Counted from the first letter of the stretch, positions 7,712 through 16,142 are shown. The stretch is DNA of 24,401 nucleotides from Clostridia bacterium (GCA_003246805.1 QKDG01000106.1:1-24401), one strand, 5' to 3'. Numbers and translations: made by a program. Notes: a model not told the origin generated them from the sequence alone.

Positions 7712-8995
7712 TTATTTGGCTGAGTTTTGATTAACAGCCTCTACCTGAGAATATTGATTGAATTTAGGATTTTGTTGGTATTTAAAGAAAACATATCCGA
7801 CAATAATCATTAATGCCATCACAGCAACACCAGCTTTTGAAGTGCCTGAAATCTGTGTTGAAACACCCATTAGCAGTGTACCGATAAAAGATGCACCTTT
7901 ACCAAAAATATCAAAAACACCAAAATATTCGCTTGATTTATTTTTAGGTATTATTTTTGCAAAATATGAACGTGAAAGTGCCTGAATAGCACCCTGAAAA
8001 ACCGCAACGCATACAGCTAAAAACCAGAATTCCCATGTTTTATCAAGCTGTAAAGCAAAAATTGAAATAGCAGCATACCCTAAGATGCAGATAGAAATAA
8101 GCTTGTCGGACTTGATTTTTTTTGACAATTTTCCGAATATAATAGCACAGGGGAAGGCAACAATCTGTGTTAAAAGCAGTGCAAAAAGAAGGTTATTGTC
8201 AGAAATTCCAACATCCTTGCCGTAAGAGGTTGCCATGCTTATTATAGTATAAACGCCATCAATATAAAAGAAAAATGCAATAAGGAAGAAGAAAACCTTT
8301 TTATTCTTTTTAAGCTCACCAAAAAATTTTGATAGCCTACCAAAGCTTTCTTTAACAAAGTTATTTTGTTTTTCAACATAATAAACCTGTTTGTATTTTT
8401 TGAGAAGAGGAATAGTAACACAAAACCACCATGCAGCGTTTAGAATAAATGCAATTGATGTTGCAACTGTTGCTGAAAGGCCAATTTTGTCAGCAAACAT
8501 AATCAATACAAGGCTTATTGTAAAAGGAATACAGCTGCCGATATAGCCCCAGGCATATCCATGAGAAGATATATTGTCCATTCTGTCTTCTTCTGTGATA
8601 TCAGTAAGCATTGAATCGTAGAAAATCATGCTGCCTGAGCATCCAACCTTTGCGACAACGAATAGTGCAAGGAATATTATCCAGCCGACAGGGATAGCCA
8701 TTGAAGCAAGCCCAAGAACACCCATAATCAGGAAGAAAGTAAACAATGGCTTTTTGTAGCCCTTTGTATCACCGACAGAACCAAGTGTAGGGCCAAGAAT
8801 TGCAACAATGATTGTTGATACTGAAATAGCATAACTGAAAAATGCAGTAGAATCAGATGATGAAATACCATTTTGTGTAGCAAGGTTTTTAAAATATATA
8901 GGGATAATAGTAGAAACAAGCAGGATGAAAGCAGAGTTTGCAACGTCATAAAGAATCCAGGATTTTTCGAGCAGGGTCATTTTTTTTTCGTTCAT
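7712..8995 (-). CDS. MFS transporter, UMF1/Atg22-like family
   Basis: This 427-residue membrane protein belongs to the major facilitator superfamily. SWILYDVANSAF at residues 12-23 is the signature start of the UMF1/Atg22-like branch. About eleven to twelve hydrophobic segments follow, with a loop of charged residues near the middle (NNFVKESFGRLSKFFGELKKNKK). Bacterial members have no well-established substrate; the yeast relative exports amino acids from the vacuole. AAAGGA lies seven bases before ATG 8995. It starts 21 bases after the phospholipase-like gene on the same strand, so the two are probably cotranscribed. Confidence 0.88.
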   Translation of the reverse strand: MNEKKMTLLEKSWILYDVANSAFILLVSTIIPIYFKNLATQNGISSSDSTAFFSYAISVSTIIVAILGPTLGSVGDTKGYKKPLFTFFLIMGVLGLASMAIPVGWIIFLALFVVAKVGCSGSMIFYDSMLTDITEEDRMDNISSHGYAWGYIGSCIPFTISLVLIMFADKIGLSATVATSIAFILNAAWWFCVTIPLLKKYKQVYYVEKQNNFVKESFGRLSKFFGELKKNKKVFFFLIAFFFYIDGVYTIISMATSYGKDVGISDNNLLFALLLTQIVAFPCAIIFGKLSKKIKSDKLISICILGYAAISIFALQLDKTWEFWFLAVCVAVFQGAIQALSRSYFAKIIPKNKSSEYFGVFDIFGKGASFIGTLLMGVSTQISGTSKAGVAVMALMIIVGYVFFKYQQNPKFNQYSQVEAVNQNSAK

Positions 8996-9016
8996 AATAG
9001 CATCCTTTCAAGATTG

Positions 9017-9802
9017 TTATTCATAGTTGCGGTTAAAGCGCTCGCTGAGTTGCCTGTTATTGTCGCTGATGTATCGGTCATATTCAGTGATTATTTCTGT
9101 TGTTGGAATAACGGCATTATCAAATCTTCTTTGAAGCTCAATACAACTGTCTGCGCAATTAGGGTTAGGGGTATAATTGATTAGCAAGCCCTTCATTGAA
9201 TCATAATTTCCTGAGATTTTAAGAAGCGTTAAAATAAAATTCCTTTTTAACTTGCCTGGTGCGATTAAAATCCTGTTAAAATGAATAAATGACTTTAAAG
9301 ATTTCTCAATCTTGCTTTTTGGAATCGAAGGGAAAGCAATAGAAATAACCTCACAAATAGGGTCGTTAACGACGATATGGTCGGTAAGGCTTGCTGTCAA
9401 AGGATTTTTGTTATCAGCAACAAGCAGGCTTCTGTCAAATTCAACCTCAATTTCAGCGTGAGAAATATTACTTTTTTCCATTTTTTCAGCTATATAGCCA
9501 TGGCAGGAGCTGTCGAGCATAAAATGGCAGATAAACCCGAACAAATAAGCGGCCAGTGAATCGTTGTTGTTTGCTTTATCTCTTAGTCCGCTAAAAAAAT
9601 TAGCAGCAATTTCACCATGCATGCCATAGCCGGTCTGATTTATATAATTTTTTGACAATGGATTATAATAAAAAAATATGTCAGGCCCGTGCAACCCAAT
9701 AAGGAAGAGTTCCTTGTTATTTTCTATTTTCTTTTTAACATCAGAAGAAAGATTCTCAAAAACCTTTCCGCCGAAATTAGAGTGAGTGTATGTAGAAGGC
9801 AT
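9017..9802 (-). CDS. Zinc-dependent phospholipase C family protein
   Basis: This 261-residue protein matches the zinc-dependent phospholipase C/S1-P1 nuclease-like fold found in many Clostridia. Possible metal ligands are His7, His38 and Asp41 (HGPD), His62, His93/Asp97/His101 (HFMLDSSCH) and His115/Glu119 (HAEIEVE). Unlike secreted alpha-toxin-type enzymes, it has no signal peptide and no C-terminal membrane-binding domain, so it should be cytoplasmic. Its true substrate is unknown. The fold also occurs in proteins of unproven activity, so a lipase role should not be assumed. It is the first gene of a two-gene operon with the MFS transporter downstream. Confidence 0.85.
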   Translation of the reverse strand: MPSTYTHSNFGGKVFENLSSDVKKKIENNKELFLIGLHGPDIFFYYNPLSKNYINQTGYGMHGEIAANFFSGLRDKANNNDSLAAYLFGFICHFMLDSSCHGYIAEKMEKSNISHAEIEVEFDRSLLVADNKNPLTASLTDHIVVNDPICEVISIAFPSIPKSKIEKSLKSFIHFNRILIAPGKLKRNFILTLLKISGNYDSMKGLLINYTPNPNCADSCIELQRRFDNAVIPTTEIITEYDRYISDNNRQLSERFNRNYE

Positions 9803-10203
9803 TGTAACAGTCCTTTCTGAAAGCTTATTAATTTACAATATCATGCTTCTGTAATGTATAATGAAGATTTATGTAATAAAATAGTAAAGAAAATAGTCGA
9901 GACAAGCTGTTTTAAAATCTAAAAATTCAATTTACTATTTACAAATTGTATTATGTGCAAAAAAACAGCAATATTAATATAGGATATTTATTATAACTAA
10001 CAAATAATACTGCTATTGTGCTAAAAAGCTTGACGACTTTTTGGTAAATGTGTATAATAAGCATTGTGTCTTTATGTACCTTGCAGAGTTTGCAGGGTGT
10101 TTTTTGTGATAAAATAAGTGCGGAAGTTAGGAAGTGTATATTTTAAAAGGAATATTACTATAAGTATATAATTCCTGATTTCTGTGCAAACGGAGGATAA
10201 TAA
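9803..10203. other. Intergenic region between divergent genes, with typA promoter and long leader
   Basis: This 401-base AT-rich region separates the divergent phospholipase-like gene and typA. The only strong element is the typA promoter at 10030-10058. An imperfect inverted repeat (AGCAATATTA / TAATACTGCT) lies at about 9967-10014. A weak hairpin around AGGAAT/ATTCCT (10148-10175) is in the typA leader. No convincing minus-strand promoter or small gene was found. Confidence 0.6.
10030..10058 (+). promoter_or_regulatory. Promoter of typA
   Basis: TTGACG (10030-10035), a 17-base spacer and TATAAT (10053-10058) form a strong sigma-A promoter. The expected start near 10065 gives a leader of about 140 bases. 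Confidence 0.8.
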
Positions 10204-12018
10204 GTGAAAAGAAATGATTTAAGAAATATTGCGATTATTGCGCACGTTGACCATGGTAAAACAACACTGGTTGACCAGATGTTAAAGCAGGGCGGTGCGT
10301 TCAGAGAAAATCAGGTTGTGGCTGAAAGAGTAATGGACAGCAACGACCTTGAAAGAGAAAGAGGAATTACAATTCTTGCAAAAAACACCTCGTGTGTTTA
10401 TAATGATGTAAAAATTAACATCATCGACACTCCTGGGCATGCTGATTTTGGCGGAGAAGTTGAACGTATTCTTAAAATGGTTAACGGAGTAATTCTGCTG
10501 GTTGACGCAGCTGAAGGCCCTATGCCACAGACAAGGTTTGTTCTGCAAAAGGCGCTTGAATTAGGGCACAGAATTATTGTTGTTGTAAATAAGATTGACA
10601 GGCCTGACGCAAGGCTTGACGAAGTTGGCGACGAGGTTTTAGAGCTTTTTATGGAGCTTGACGCTACTGACGAACAGCTTGACAGCCCGTTTTTGTTCTG
10701 CTCAGGCAGAGAGGGAACAGCTTCAAGGGATTATAATACAAACGGTACAGATTTGACACCTTTGTTTGACACAATACTTGATTATATCTCTTGCCCTGAG
10801 GGTGAAGAGGATGCGCCATTGCAGATGCTTGTATCCTCAATAGACTATAATGAATATGTGGGCAGAATTGCTATCGGCAGAGTTGAAAGAGGAACAATAA
10901 AGCTTAACCAGGAAGTAATGGTAGGCGACTATAATAAAACAAAAAAAGAATATCGTGGCAAGATTGTTTCAATGTATCAGATTGAGGGGCTTCAGAGAGT
11001 TCCTTGTGAAGATGCAAAGGTAGGCGATGTTATCTGTATTTCAGGGCTTGAGAATATTTCTATCGGTGACACTATCGGTAAATTCGGTGAGTTTGAGGCT
11101 TTGCCGTTTGTAAATATCAGCGAGCCAACTGTTGAGATGACATTTTCAGTTAATGACAGCCCCTTTGCAGGAAAAGAAGGCAAATTTGTTACATCACGTC
11201 AGCTTCGTGAACGCCTTTTTAAAGAGCTGTTAAAGGACGTTTCTCTCCGTGTTACCGAAACAGAGAACACTGACAGCTTCAGGGTTTGTGGCCGTGGTGA
11301 AATGCATCTTTCTATTTTAATTGAGAACATGAGGCGTGAGGGCTATGAGCTATCAGTTTCTACCCCGAGAGTTCTGTATAAAGAAATTGAAGGCGAACTA
11401 AACGAGCCGGTTGAGCAGCTTGTAATTGATGTTCCTGAAAACTGTGTTGGTTCAGTTATGGAAAAAATGGGCTACCGAAAGGCTGAGCTTACTCATATGA
11501 CTCCTGTCGGTGAGAGAATGAGAATTGAATTCTTAATCCCTGCGAGAGGCTTGTTCGGATACAGAAGTGAATTTTTGACAGATACAAAGGGCGAGGGAAT
11601 TTTAAATTCTATATTCTATGGATATCAGCCATACAAGGGGGATATTCCAAGAAGAAATACAGGCTCACTTATTGCTTTTGAAGCAGGAGAGGCTGTAACC
11701 TATGGTTTATACAACGCACAGGAAAGAGGCTCGCTGTTTATCGGAGCAGGCACACCTGTATATGAGGGAATGATTGTCGGGGCTTCACCAAAGGCAGAAG
11801 ACCTTGTTGTAAATGTATGCAAGAGAAAGCATCTTACAAACACACGTGCAAGCGGTAGTGACGATGCACTGAGGCTTGTTACGCCAAGAATTATGAGCCT
11901 TGAAGATGCTCTTGAATTTTTAGCAGAGGATGAGCTTTTAGAGGTTACTCCAAAATCAATAAGAATAAGAAAAAGAACACTTAATAATAATATGCGTGCA
12001 AAGGAACGTTCAAAATAG
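10204..12018 (+). CDS. typA: Ribosome-associated GTPase TypA/BipA
   Basis: This 604-residue translational GTPase binds the 70S ribosome and supports 50S assembly and growth under stress or cold. The G domain has AHVDHGKTT (residues 13-21), DTPGHADFGGEVER and NKID. EF-G-like domains follow (CGRGEMHLSILIENMRREGYE), and the C-terminal TypA-specific region includes PARGLFGYRSEFLTDTKGEG. It starts with GTG at 10204, chosen because GGAGG lies at 10192-10196 and the family begins close to KRNDLRNIAIIAHVDHGK. It stands alone under its own promoter. Length is usual for the family (about 605-615). Confidence 0.97.
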   Translation: MKRNDLRNIAIIAHVDHGKTTLVDQMLKQGGAFRENQVVAERVMDSNDLERERGITILAKNTSCVYNDVKINIIDTPGHADFGGEVERILKMVNGVILLVDAAEGPMPQTRFVLQKALELGHRIIVVVNKIDRPDARLDEVGDEVLELFMELDATDEQLDSPFLFCSGREGTASRDYNTNGTDLTPLFDTILDYISCPEGEEDAPLQMLVSSIDYNEYVGRIAIGRVERGTIKLNQEVMVGDYNKTKKEYRGKIVSMYQIEGLQRVPCEDAKVGDVICISGLENISIGDTIGKFGEFEALPFVNISEPTVEMTFSVNDSPFAGKEGKFVTSRQLRERLFKELLKDVSLRVTETENTDSFRVCGRGEMHLSILIENMRREGYELSVSTPRVLYKEIEGELNEPVEQLVIDVPENCVGSVMEKMGYRKAELTHMTPVGERMRIEFLIPARGLFGYRSEFLTDTKGEGILNSIFYGYQPYKGDIPRRNTGSLIAFEAGEAVTYGLYNAQERGSLFIGAGTPVYEGMIVGASPKAEDLVVNVCKRKHLTNTRASGSDDALRLVTPRIMSLEDALEFLAEDELLEVTPKSIRIRKRTLNNNMRAKERSK

Positions 12019-12040
12019 TAAAAGAATTGTTTTAGAAAAC

Positions 12041-12090
12041 AGTGCGTATTTTCTGGGGGATTTGCGGTCAACAAGCGAACCCCTACGCAT
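12041..12090 (-). repeat. Dispersed hairpin element, copy B
   Basis: On the plus strand it begins AGTGCGTATTTTCTGGGGGA and ends ACCCCTACGCAT. An outer stem TGCGTA/TACGCA (12043-12048 with 12084-12089) and an inner GGGG/CCCC stem can form. The loop differs from the other copies by an insertion (GCGGTCAACAAGCG). Similarity may continue left to about 12020. It starts 22 bases after the typA stop, in the same sense orientation relative to typA as the other copies have to their genes. Confidence 0.65.
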
Positions 12091-12116
12091 AATCAATTGG
12101 TTTTTCGACACTCTGT

Positions 12117-12143
12117 GCTCCACTTAATTCAAGTGGAGCTTTT
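12117..12143 (+). terminator. Terminator downstream of typA
   Basis: A perfect nine-base stem GCTCCACTT/AAGTGGAGC with an AATTC loop is followed by TTTT (12140-12143). It ends the typA transcript after the dispersed element. Confidence 0.8.
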
Positions 12144-12247
12144 ATATCAATATTAAAATAATAATTGTTTTATTAATCTTAGGATAACAATTAGTTTTTA
12201 ATAATATGCTATTCTGAAAATGATATAAAGGAAAAGAAGGGTAAATT

Positions 12248-12643
12248 ATGAAGAATATTGTTATAAGCACGCAATATAAGTCAGAAGACTTTGTTTCAAG
12301 AGACAAGCTTGCTTCAACAGTGGGAAGTGGCGACGCAGATGTATTTGCAACACCTATGATGGTGGCACTGATGGAAAACGCCGCTATGAAATGTCTGTTA
12401 CAGTTCCTTGAAGAAGGTGAAAGCTCAGTAGGGACAGAAATATCGGCAAGCCATATTTCTGCAACACCTCTCGGGATGAAGGTATATGCTGTTGCTACCC
12501 TCACTGGCTTTGAGGGCAAAAGGGTTGAGTTTAATGTTGAGGCTTTTGATGAATGTGGCAAAATCGGTGAAGCAAAGCACACAAGGTTTATTATTAATTT
12601 AGAAAAATTTTCTAACAAGACAAACGCAAAAATTAAGGCATAA
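12248..12643 (+). CDS. FlK-like acyl-CoA thioesterase (hotdog fold)
   Basis: This 131-residue protein resembles the fluoroacetyl-CoA thioesterase (FlK) family. The catalytic triad is present with the FlK spacing: Thr35 and Glu43 in FATPMMVALMENAA, and His69 in SHISATPLGM (8 and 26 residues apart). GTEISASHISATPLG and VEAFDECGKIGEAKHTRFI are family hallmarks. Clostridial members almost certainly do not act on fluoroacetate; a short acyl-CoA substrate is probable but unproven. The ribosome site is GAAGGG ending at 12241. A 48-residue small gene follows 42 bases later with no terminator between, so the two are probably one transcript. Confidence 0.85.
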   Translation: MKNIVISTQYKSEDFVSRDKLASTVGSGDADVFATPMMVALMENAAMKCLLQFLEEGESSVGTEISASHISATPLGMKVYAVATLTGFEGKRVEFNVEAFDECGKIGEAKHTRFIINLEKFSNKTNAKIKA

Positions 12644-12685
12644 ATTTTATTCCCTTGCTAAAAATAGTGTTGGGGAGTGATAAAA

Positions 12686-12832
12686 ATGAATGAAAAAAAG
12701 AATTCGTCAATATCAGACAGAATTAAAAAAATAATTGCAATGTCTTCAAGTTCGACCGACCCTAACGGGAGTTATACCGGTGTGCCTGAAAATCCTATGG
12801 AAAAACCAGTGCAGGATGTTGATGATTTATAA
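12686..12832 (+). CDS. Small protein of 48 residues, function unknown
   Basis: The reading frame ATG 12686 to TAA 12832 encodes a basic N-terminal part (MNEKKNSSISDRIKKIIA), then a Ser-rich turn and DPNGSYTGVPENPMEKPVQD, ending DVDDL. A very good ribosome site GGGGAGTGA (12672-12680) precedes it and a terminator begins two bases after the stop, which argues for a real gene. There is no signal peptide or membrane segment; the N-terminal 20 residues could form an amphipathic helix and the remainder looks disordered and acidic. I believe similar short proteins with a GSYTG-x-P motif and an acidic end occur in related Clostridia, but this is from memory. No function is proposed. Confidence 0.75.
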   Translation: MNEKKNSSISDRIKKIIAMSSSSTDPNGSYTGVPENPMEKPVQDVDDL

Positions 12833-12833
12833 G

Positions 12834-12862
12834 AATCGGGTGCTTTTTTGCACCTGATTTTT
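12834..12862 (+). terminator. Terminator after the small protein gene
   Basis: AATCGGGTGC pairs with GCACCTGATT (one G-T pair) around a six-T loop and is followed by TTT. It ends the thioesterase/small-protein transcript. Confidence 0.8.
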
Positions 12863-12977
12863 ATGAATTTTCATCTAATCTACAAAAAATATTATATATT
12901 TTTAACCAATAAGTAGGATTTGTACAAATAGCATAAAATATTTGCAAAACTGTTTTATATTATATACTAATTAAGTA

Positions 12978-13006
12978 TTGTTTAACAAAATCAAGTGTGT
13001 TATAAT
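12978..13006 (+). promoter_or_regulatory. Promoter of the pfl operon
   Basis: TTGTTT (12978-12983), 17 bases and TATAAT (13001-13006). The -35 box lies inside the palindrome TTGTTTAACAA, a possible regulator site. A second perfect palindrome, ATTTGTACAAAT, lies at 12918-12929 upstream. The leader to ATG 13092 is about 80 bases. Confidence 0.7.
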
Positions 13007-13010
13007 TTTA

Positions 13011-13042
13011 TCAAAGAATACTATCAAAGAATTTCAAAGAAT
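13011..13042 (+). repeat. Three direct copies of TCAAAGAAT in the pflB leader
   Basis: TCAAAGAAT occurs at 13011-13019, 13024-13032 and 13034-13042, just downstream of the -10 box and across the predicted start point. Spacing is 13 and 10 bases. The role is unknown: a regulator array or initiation-region slippage product are both possible. Confidence 0.6.
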
Positions 13043-13091
13043 TAAGATATGCTTGATTAGTATTTGTAACTTATATTGGGAGGAAAACAAG

Positions 13092-15305
13092 ATGAGCTTT
13101 AACGAAGGCAAATGGCAGAACGAAATTGACGTAAGGGATTTCATTATCAGCAACTATACTCCTTATGATGGCGACGACAGCTTTTTGGCTGAGCCGACAG
13201 ATAACACAAGGCAGCTATGGAAAGAGCTATCAGACAAAATGAAAATTGAAAGAGACAGAAAAGGTGTTTATGACATAGATGAAAAAACAATTTCAACAAT
13301 TGTATCTCATGATGCAGGCTATATCAACAAGGAGCTTGAAACTATTGTTGGTATACAGACAGATGAACCGTTGAAGAGAGCAATAATGCCTTTTGGCGGT
13401 ATCAGGCTGATATACACAGAGCTTGAAGCTTATGGCAAGGAAATGGACAAGGATGTTGCCAATGTGTTCAAATACAGAAAAACACATAACGATGGCGTTT
13501 TTGATGCATACACTGATGATATGAAGCTTGCAAGGCACACTGGTATTATAACTGGTCTTCCTGATGCTTATGGCCGCGGAAGAATCATCGGCGATTACAG
13601 AAGAGTAGCACTTTATGGTGTTGATTATCTTATTCAGCAAAAGCAGGATGCAAAGAAAAATATTGTATTTGATATAATGAGCAGCCCGGTTATCAGAGTT
13701 CGTGAAGAAATTTCTGAGCAGATAAGAGCACTAAAAGAGCTTAAAGAAATGGCTGCAAAATACGACATTGATATTTCTTTGCCTGCTAAGGATACAAAGG
13801 AAGCTGTACAGTGGCTGTATTTTGGATATCTTGCTGCTGTTAAAGAGCAAAACGGCGCTGCAATGTCACTTGGCCGTGTTTCAACCTTTCTTGATGTTTA
13901 TGCAGAACGTGACCTTAAAGAAGGCAGATATACCGAAAAACAGATTCAGGAATTTATTGACCATTTTGTAATGAAGCTTAGAATAGTAAGATTTTTAAGA
14001 ACTCCTTCATACGATGAGCTGTTCTCAGGTGACCCTACATGGATAACAGAAGCTATTGGTGGTATGGCCCTTGACGGACGCCACATGGTAACAAAAACAT
14101 CATACAGATTTATGCATACACTTGTTAACCTTGGCCCTGCTCCTGAACCGAATCTCACAATTCTTTGGAGTGTTAACCTGCCTGAAAACTTTAAAAAATT
14201 CTGTTCAAAAATATCTATTGAAACATCTTCTGTTCAATATGAAAATGATGACCTTATGAGAGAAAAGTTTGGTGATGACTACGGTATTGCCTGCTGTGTA
14301 TCAGCTATGAGAATAGGCAAGCAATTGCAGTTCTTTGGTGCACGTGCAAACCTTGCTAAGGCACTTTTATATGCTATAAACGGCGGTAAGGACGAAAAAT
14401 ACGGAACACAGGTAGGCCCACAGCTTGCTCCTATAACTTCAGAATATCTTGATTATGATGAGGTTATGTCAAGGTTTGAGGCTATTAACGAATGGCTTTC
14501 AAAGCTGTATATCAATACACTTAATATTATTCACTATATGCATGATAAATATTGCTATGAAAGAATTGAAATGGCACTTCATGACGAAAGCATTTTGAGA
14601 ACCTCAGCATGCGGTCTTGCAGGCTTGTCAGTTGTTGCCGACTCACTTTCTGCAATAAAATATGCAAAGGTTAAGCCAATCAGGAATGAACAAGGCCTTG
14701 CTATTGATTTCGAAATTGAAGGTGATTATCCTAAGTTTGGAAACAATGACCCTGCTGTGGATGATATTACTGTTTCAATTGTCAAGAACTTTATGAACAA
14801 GCTTTCTAAGCATAGAACCTATCGTGATTCAAAGCCAACAATGTCAATACTTACAATTACATCAAATGTTGTTTACGGCAAAAAGACAGGTGCCACACCT
14901 GACGGAAGAAAAGCAGGCGAGCCTTTTGCTCCGGGAGCAAACCCAATGCACGGCCGTGATACAAAAGGCTGTATAGCCTCAATGAAATCGGTTGCTAAAT
15001 TGCCTTATGATTTCTCAGAAGATGGTATTTCATACACATTCTCAATAGTACCAGACGCTCTTGGAAAAGCAGAAGACGAAAAAGCAGAAAACCTTGTTTC
15101 ATTGCTTGATGGTTACTTTGCTGATAAGGGACATCATATAAACGTAAATGTTCTTAACAAGGAAGTTCTTCTTGATGCTATGGACCACCCAGAGCTATAC
15201 CCACAGCTGACTATCCGAGTTTCAGGATATGCTGTAAACTTTATCAAACTGACACGTGAGCAGCAGCTTGATGTTATTAACAGAACATTCCACACAAGAT
15301 TCTAA
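13092..15305 (+). CDS. pflB: Formate C-acetyltransferase (pyruvate formate-lyase)
   Basis: This 737-residue glycyl radical enzyme converts pyruvate and CoA into acetyl-CoA and formate in anaerobic fermentation. The two catalytic cysteines are Cys401-Cys402 (GIACCVSAMRIG). The radical glycine is Gly712 in RVSGYAVNF, 25 residues before the end. Length is usual for PflB. The frame stays open to TTG 12978, but that codon is the promoter -35 box; GGGAGGA lies just before ATG 13092 and MSFNEGKW is a typical family start. It is first in an operon with its activating enzyme and a formate-type transporter. It should be oxygen-sensitive, requiring PflA for activation. Confidence 0.97.
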   Translation: MSFNEGKWQNEIDVRDFIISNYTPYDGDDSFLAEPTDNTRQLWKELSDKMKIERDRKGVYDIDEKTISTIVSHDAGYINKELETIVGIQTDEPLKRAIMPFGGIRLIYTELEAYGKEMDKDVANVFKYRKTHNDGVFDAYTDDMKLARHTGIITGLPDAYGRGRIIGDYRRVALYGVDYLIQQKQDAKKNIVFDIMSSPVIRVREEISEQIRALKELKEMAAKYDIDISLPAKDTKEAVQWLYFGYLAAVKEQNGAAMSLGRVSTFLDVYAERDLKEGRYTEKQIQEFIDHFVMKLRIVRFLRTPSYDELFSGDPTWITEAIGGMALDGRHMVTKTSYRFMHTLVNLGPAPEPNLTILWSVNLPENFKKFCSKISIETSSVQYENDDLMREKFGDDYGIACCVSAMRIGKQLQFFGARANLAKALLYAINGGKDEKYGTQVGPQLAPITSEYLDYDEVMSRFEAINEWLSKLYINTLNIIHYMHDKYCYERIEMALHDESILRTSACGLAGLSVVADSLSAIKYAKVKPIRNEQGLAIDFEIEGDYPKFGNNDPAVDDITVSIVKNFMNKLSKHRTYRDSKPTMSILTITSNVVYGKKTGATPDGRKAGEPFAPGANPMHGRDTKGCIASMKSVAKLPYDFSEDGISYTFSIVPDALGKAEDEKAENLVSLLDGYFADKGHHINVNVLNKEVLLDAMDHPELYPQLTIRVSGYAVNFIKLTREQQLDVINRTFHTRF

Positions 15306-15326
15306 GCAATAAAACTAAAAATATTA

Positions 15327-15352
15327 AGAGGCAGAAGTTTAATTCTGCCTCT
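15327..15352 (+). promoter_or_regulatory. Hairpin between pflB and pflA
   Basis: AGAGGCAGAA pairs perfectly with TTCTGCCTCT around GTTTAA. No U-tract follows, so it is more likely an mRNA-stabilising or partial-attenuation hairpin than a full terminator. It would fit the need for much more enzyme than activase. Confidence 0.65.
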
Positions 15353-15382
15353 GCTTAATGTAAAATAGCAGTGAGGTGTTAT

Positions 15383-16114
15383 ATGAGCAAAGGTGTGACA
15401 GGTAAAATACATTCAATAGAAACATTCGGCGCGGTTGACGGACCTGGCGTAAGATTCGTATTATTTGTTCAGGGATGCCCGTTAAAATGCTTGTATTGTC
15501 ACAATCCTGATTCATGGTGCATGAGCGACGGCAAAAGTGTAAACTCTGATGATATTGTTAAACAGATAAAATCTTATCGCAACTTCATAAAAAACGGGGG
15601 AGTTACAATTTCAGGCGGCGAGCCGTTAATGCAGCATGAATTTGTTCTTGATATAGTAAAAAAATGTAAGGACATTGGTTTGCATACAGCGATAGACACT
15701 GCCGGCTCTGTTCCTTTAAAGCTTTCAAAAAAGGTTATAGATGAAAGCGACTTGCTTTTGCTGGATATAAAAGCGCTTGACAATGATGTGTGTATCAAGC
15801 TGACAGGCAGCGACAACAAGAATACACTTGAAACCCTTGATTATTGTGAAAAAACAAAAAAACCTGTCTGGATACGTCATGTGCTTGTTCCCTCAATAAC
15901 ATTAGATGAGAAAATGCTTATTGAGCTGGCAGAGTTTTTGAAAAAATATACGGTTATAGAGAATATTGAGCTTCTTCCGTTTCATAAAATGGGAGAATTT
16001 AAATGGGAAGAGCTTAATATGAAATATGAGCTGTATGATACCCCGCAGCCACAGCCGGAAGAAATAAAAATGGCAAAGGACATATTTGTTTCAAGAGGGT
16101 TGCCGGTAAGATAA
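15383..16114 (+). CDS. pflA: Pyruvate formate-lyase activating enzyme (radical SAM)
   Basis: This 243-residue radical SAM enzyme uses a 4Fe-4S cluster and S-adenosylmethionine to place the glycyl radical on PflB. The cluster motif is Cys32-x3-Cys36-x2-Cys39 (GCPLKCLYCHNPD). GGVTISGGEPLMQ carries the SAM-binding GGEP. VDGPGVRFVLFVQGCP is the usual PflA start region. GTG 15371 is in frame, but it is part of the GTGAGGTG ribosome site for ATG 15383, which is preferred. It lies 77 bases after pflB and 28 before the transporter gene. Confidence 0.96.
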   Translation: MSKGVTGKIHSIETFGAVDGPGVRFVLFVQGCPLKCLYCHNPDSWCMSDGKSVNSDDIVKQIKSYRNFIKNGGVTISGGEPLMQHEFVLDIVKKCKDIGLHTAIDTAGSVPLKLSKKVIDESDLLLLDIKALDNDVCIKLTGSDNKNTLETLDYCEKTKKPVWIRHVLVPSITLDEKMLIELAEFLKKYTVIENIELLPFHKMGEFKWEELNMKYELYDTPQPQPEEIKMAKDIFVSRGLPVR

Positions 16115-16142
16115 CATATAAATAATGAGAGGCAATCAATAT

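Noticed and set aside
9017..9802. Secreted alpha-toxin-like phospholipase.
   Set aside because: There is no signal peptide and no C-terminal membrane-binding domain.
10077..10112. A short leader peptide frame (11 codons from ATG) upstream of typA.
   Set aside because: No ribosome site, no repeated regulatory codons and no terminator/antiterminator pair after it.
12971..12988. A Rex (redox regulator) site over the pfl -35 box.
   Set aside because: The right half TTAACAA fits, but the left half matches only three of seven positions of the TTGTTAA-N4-TTAACAA consensus.
12978..13091. An N-terminal extension of PflB by 38 residues from TTG 12978.
   Set aside because: The TTG is part of the -35 box and TATAAT follows at 13001; GGGAGGA before ATG 13092 and normal PflB length fit the shorter form.
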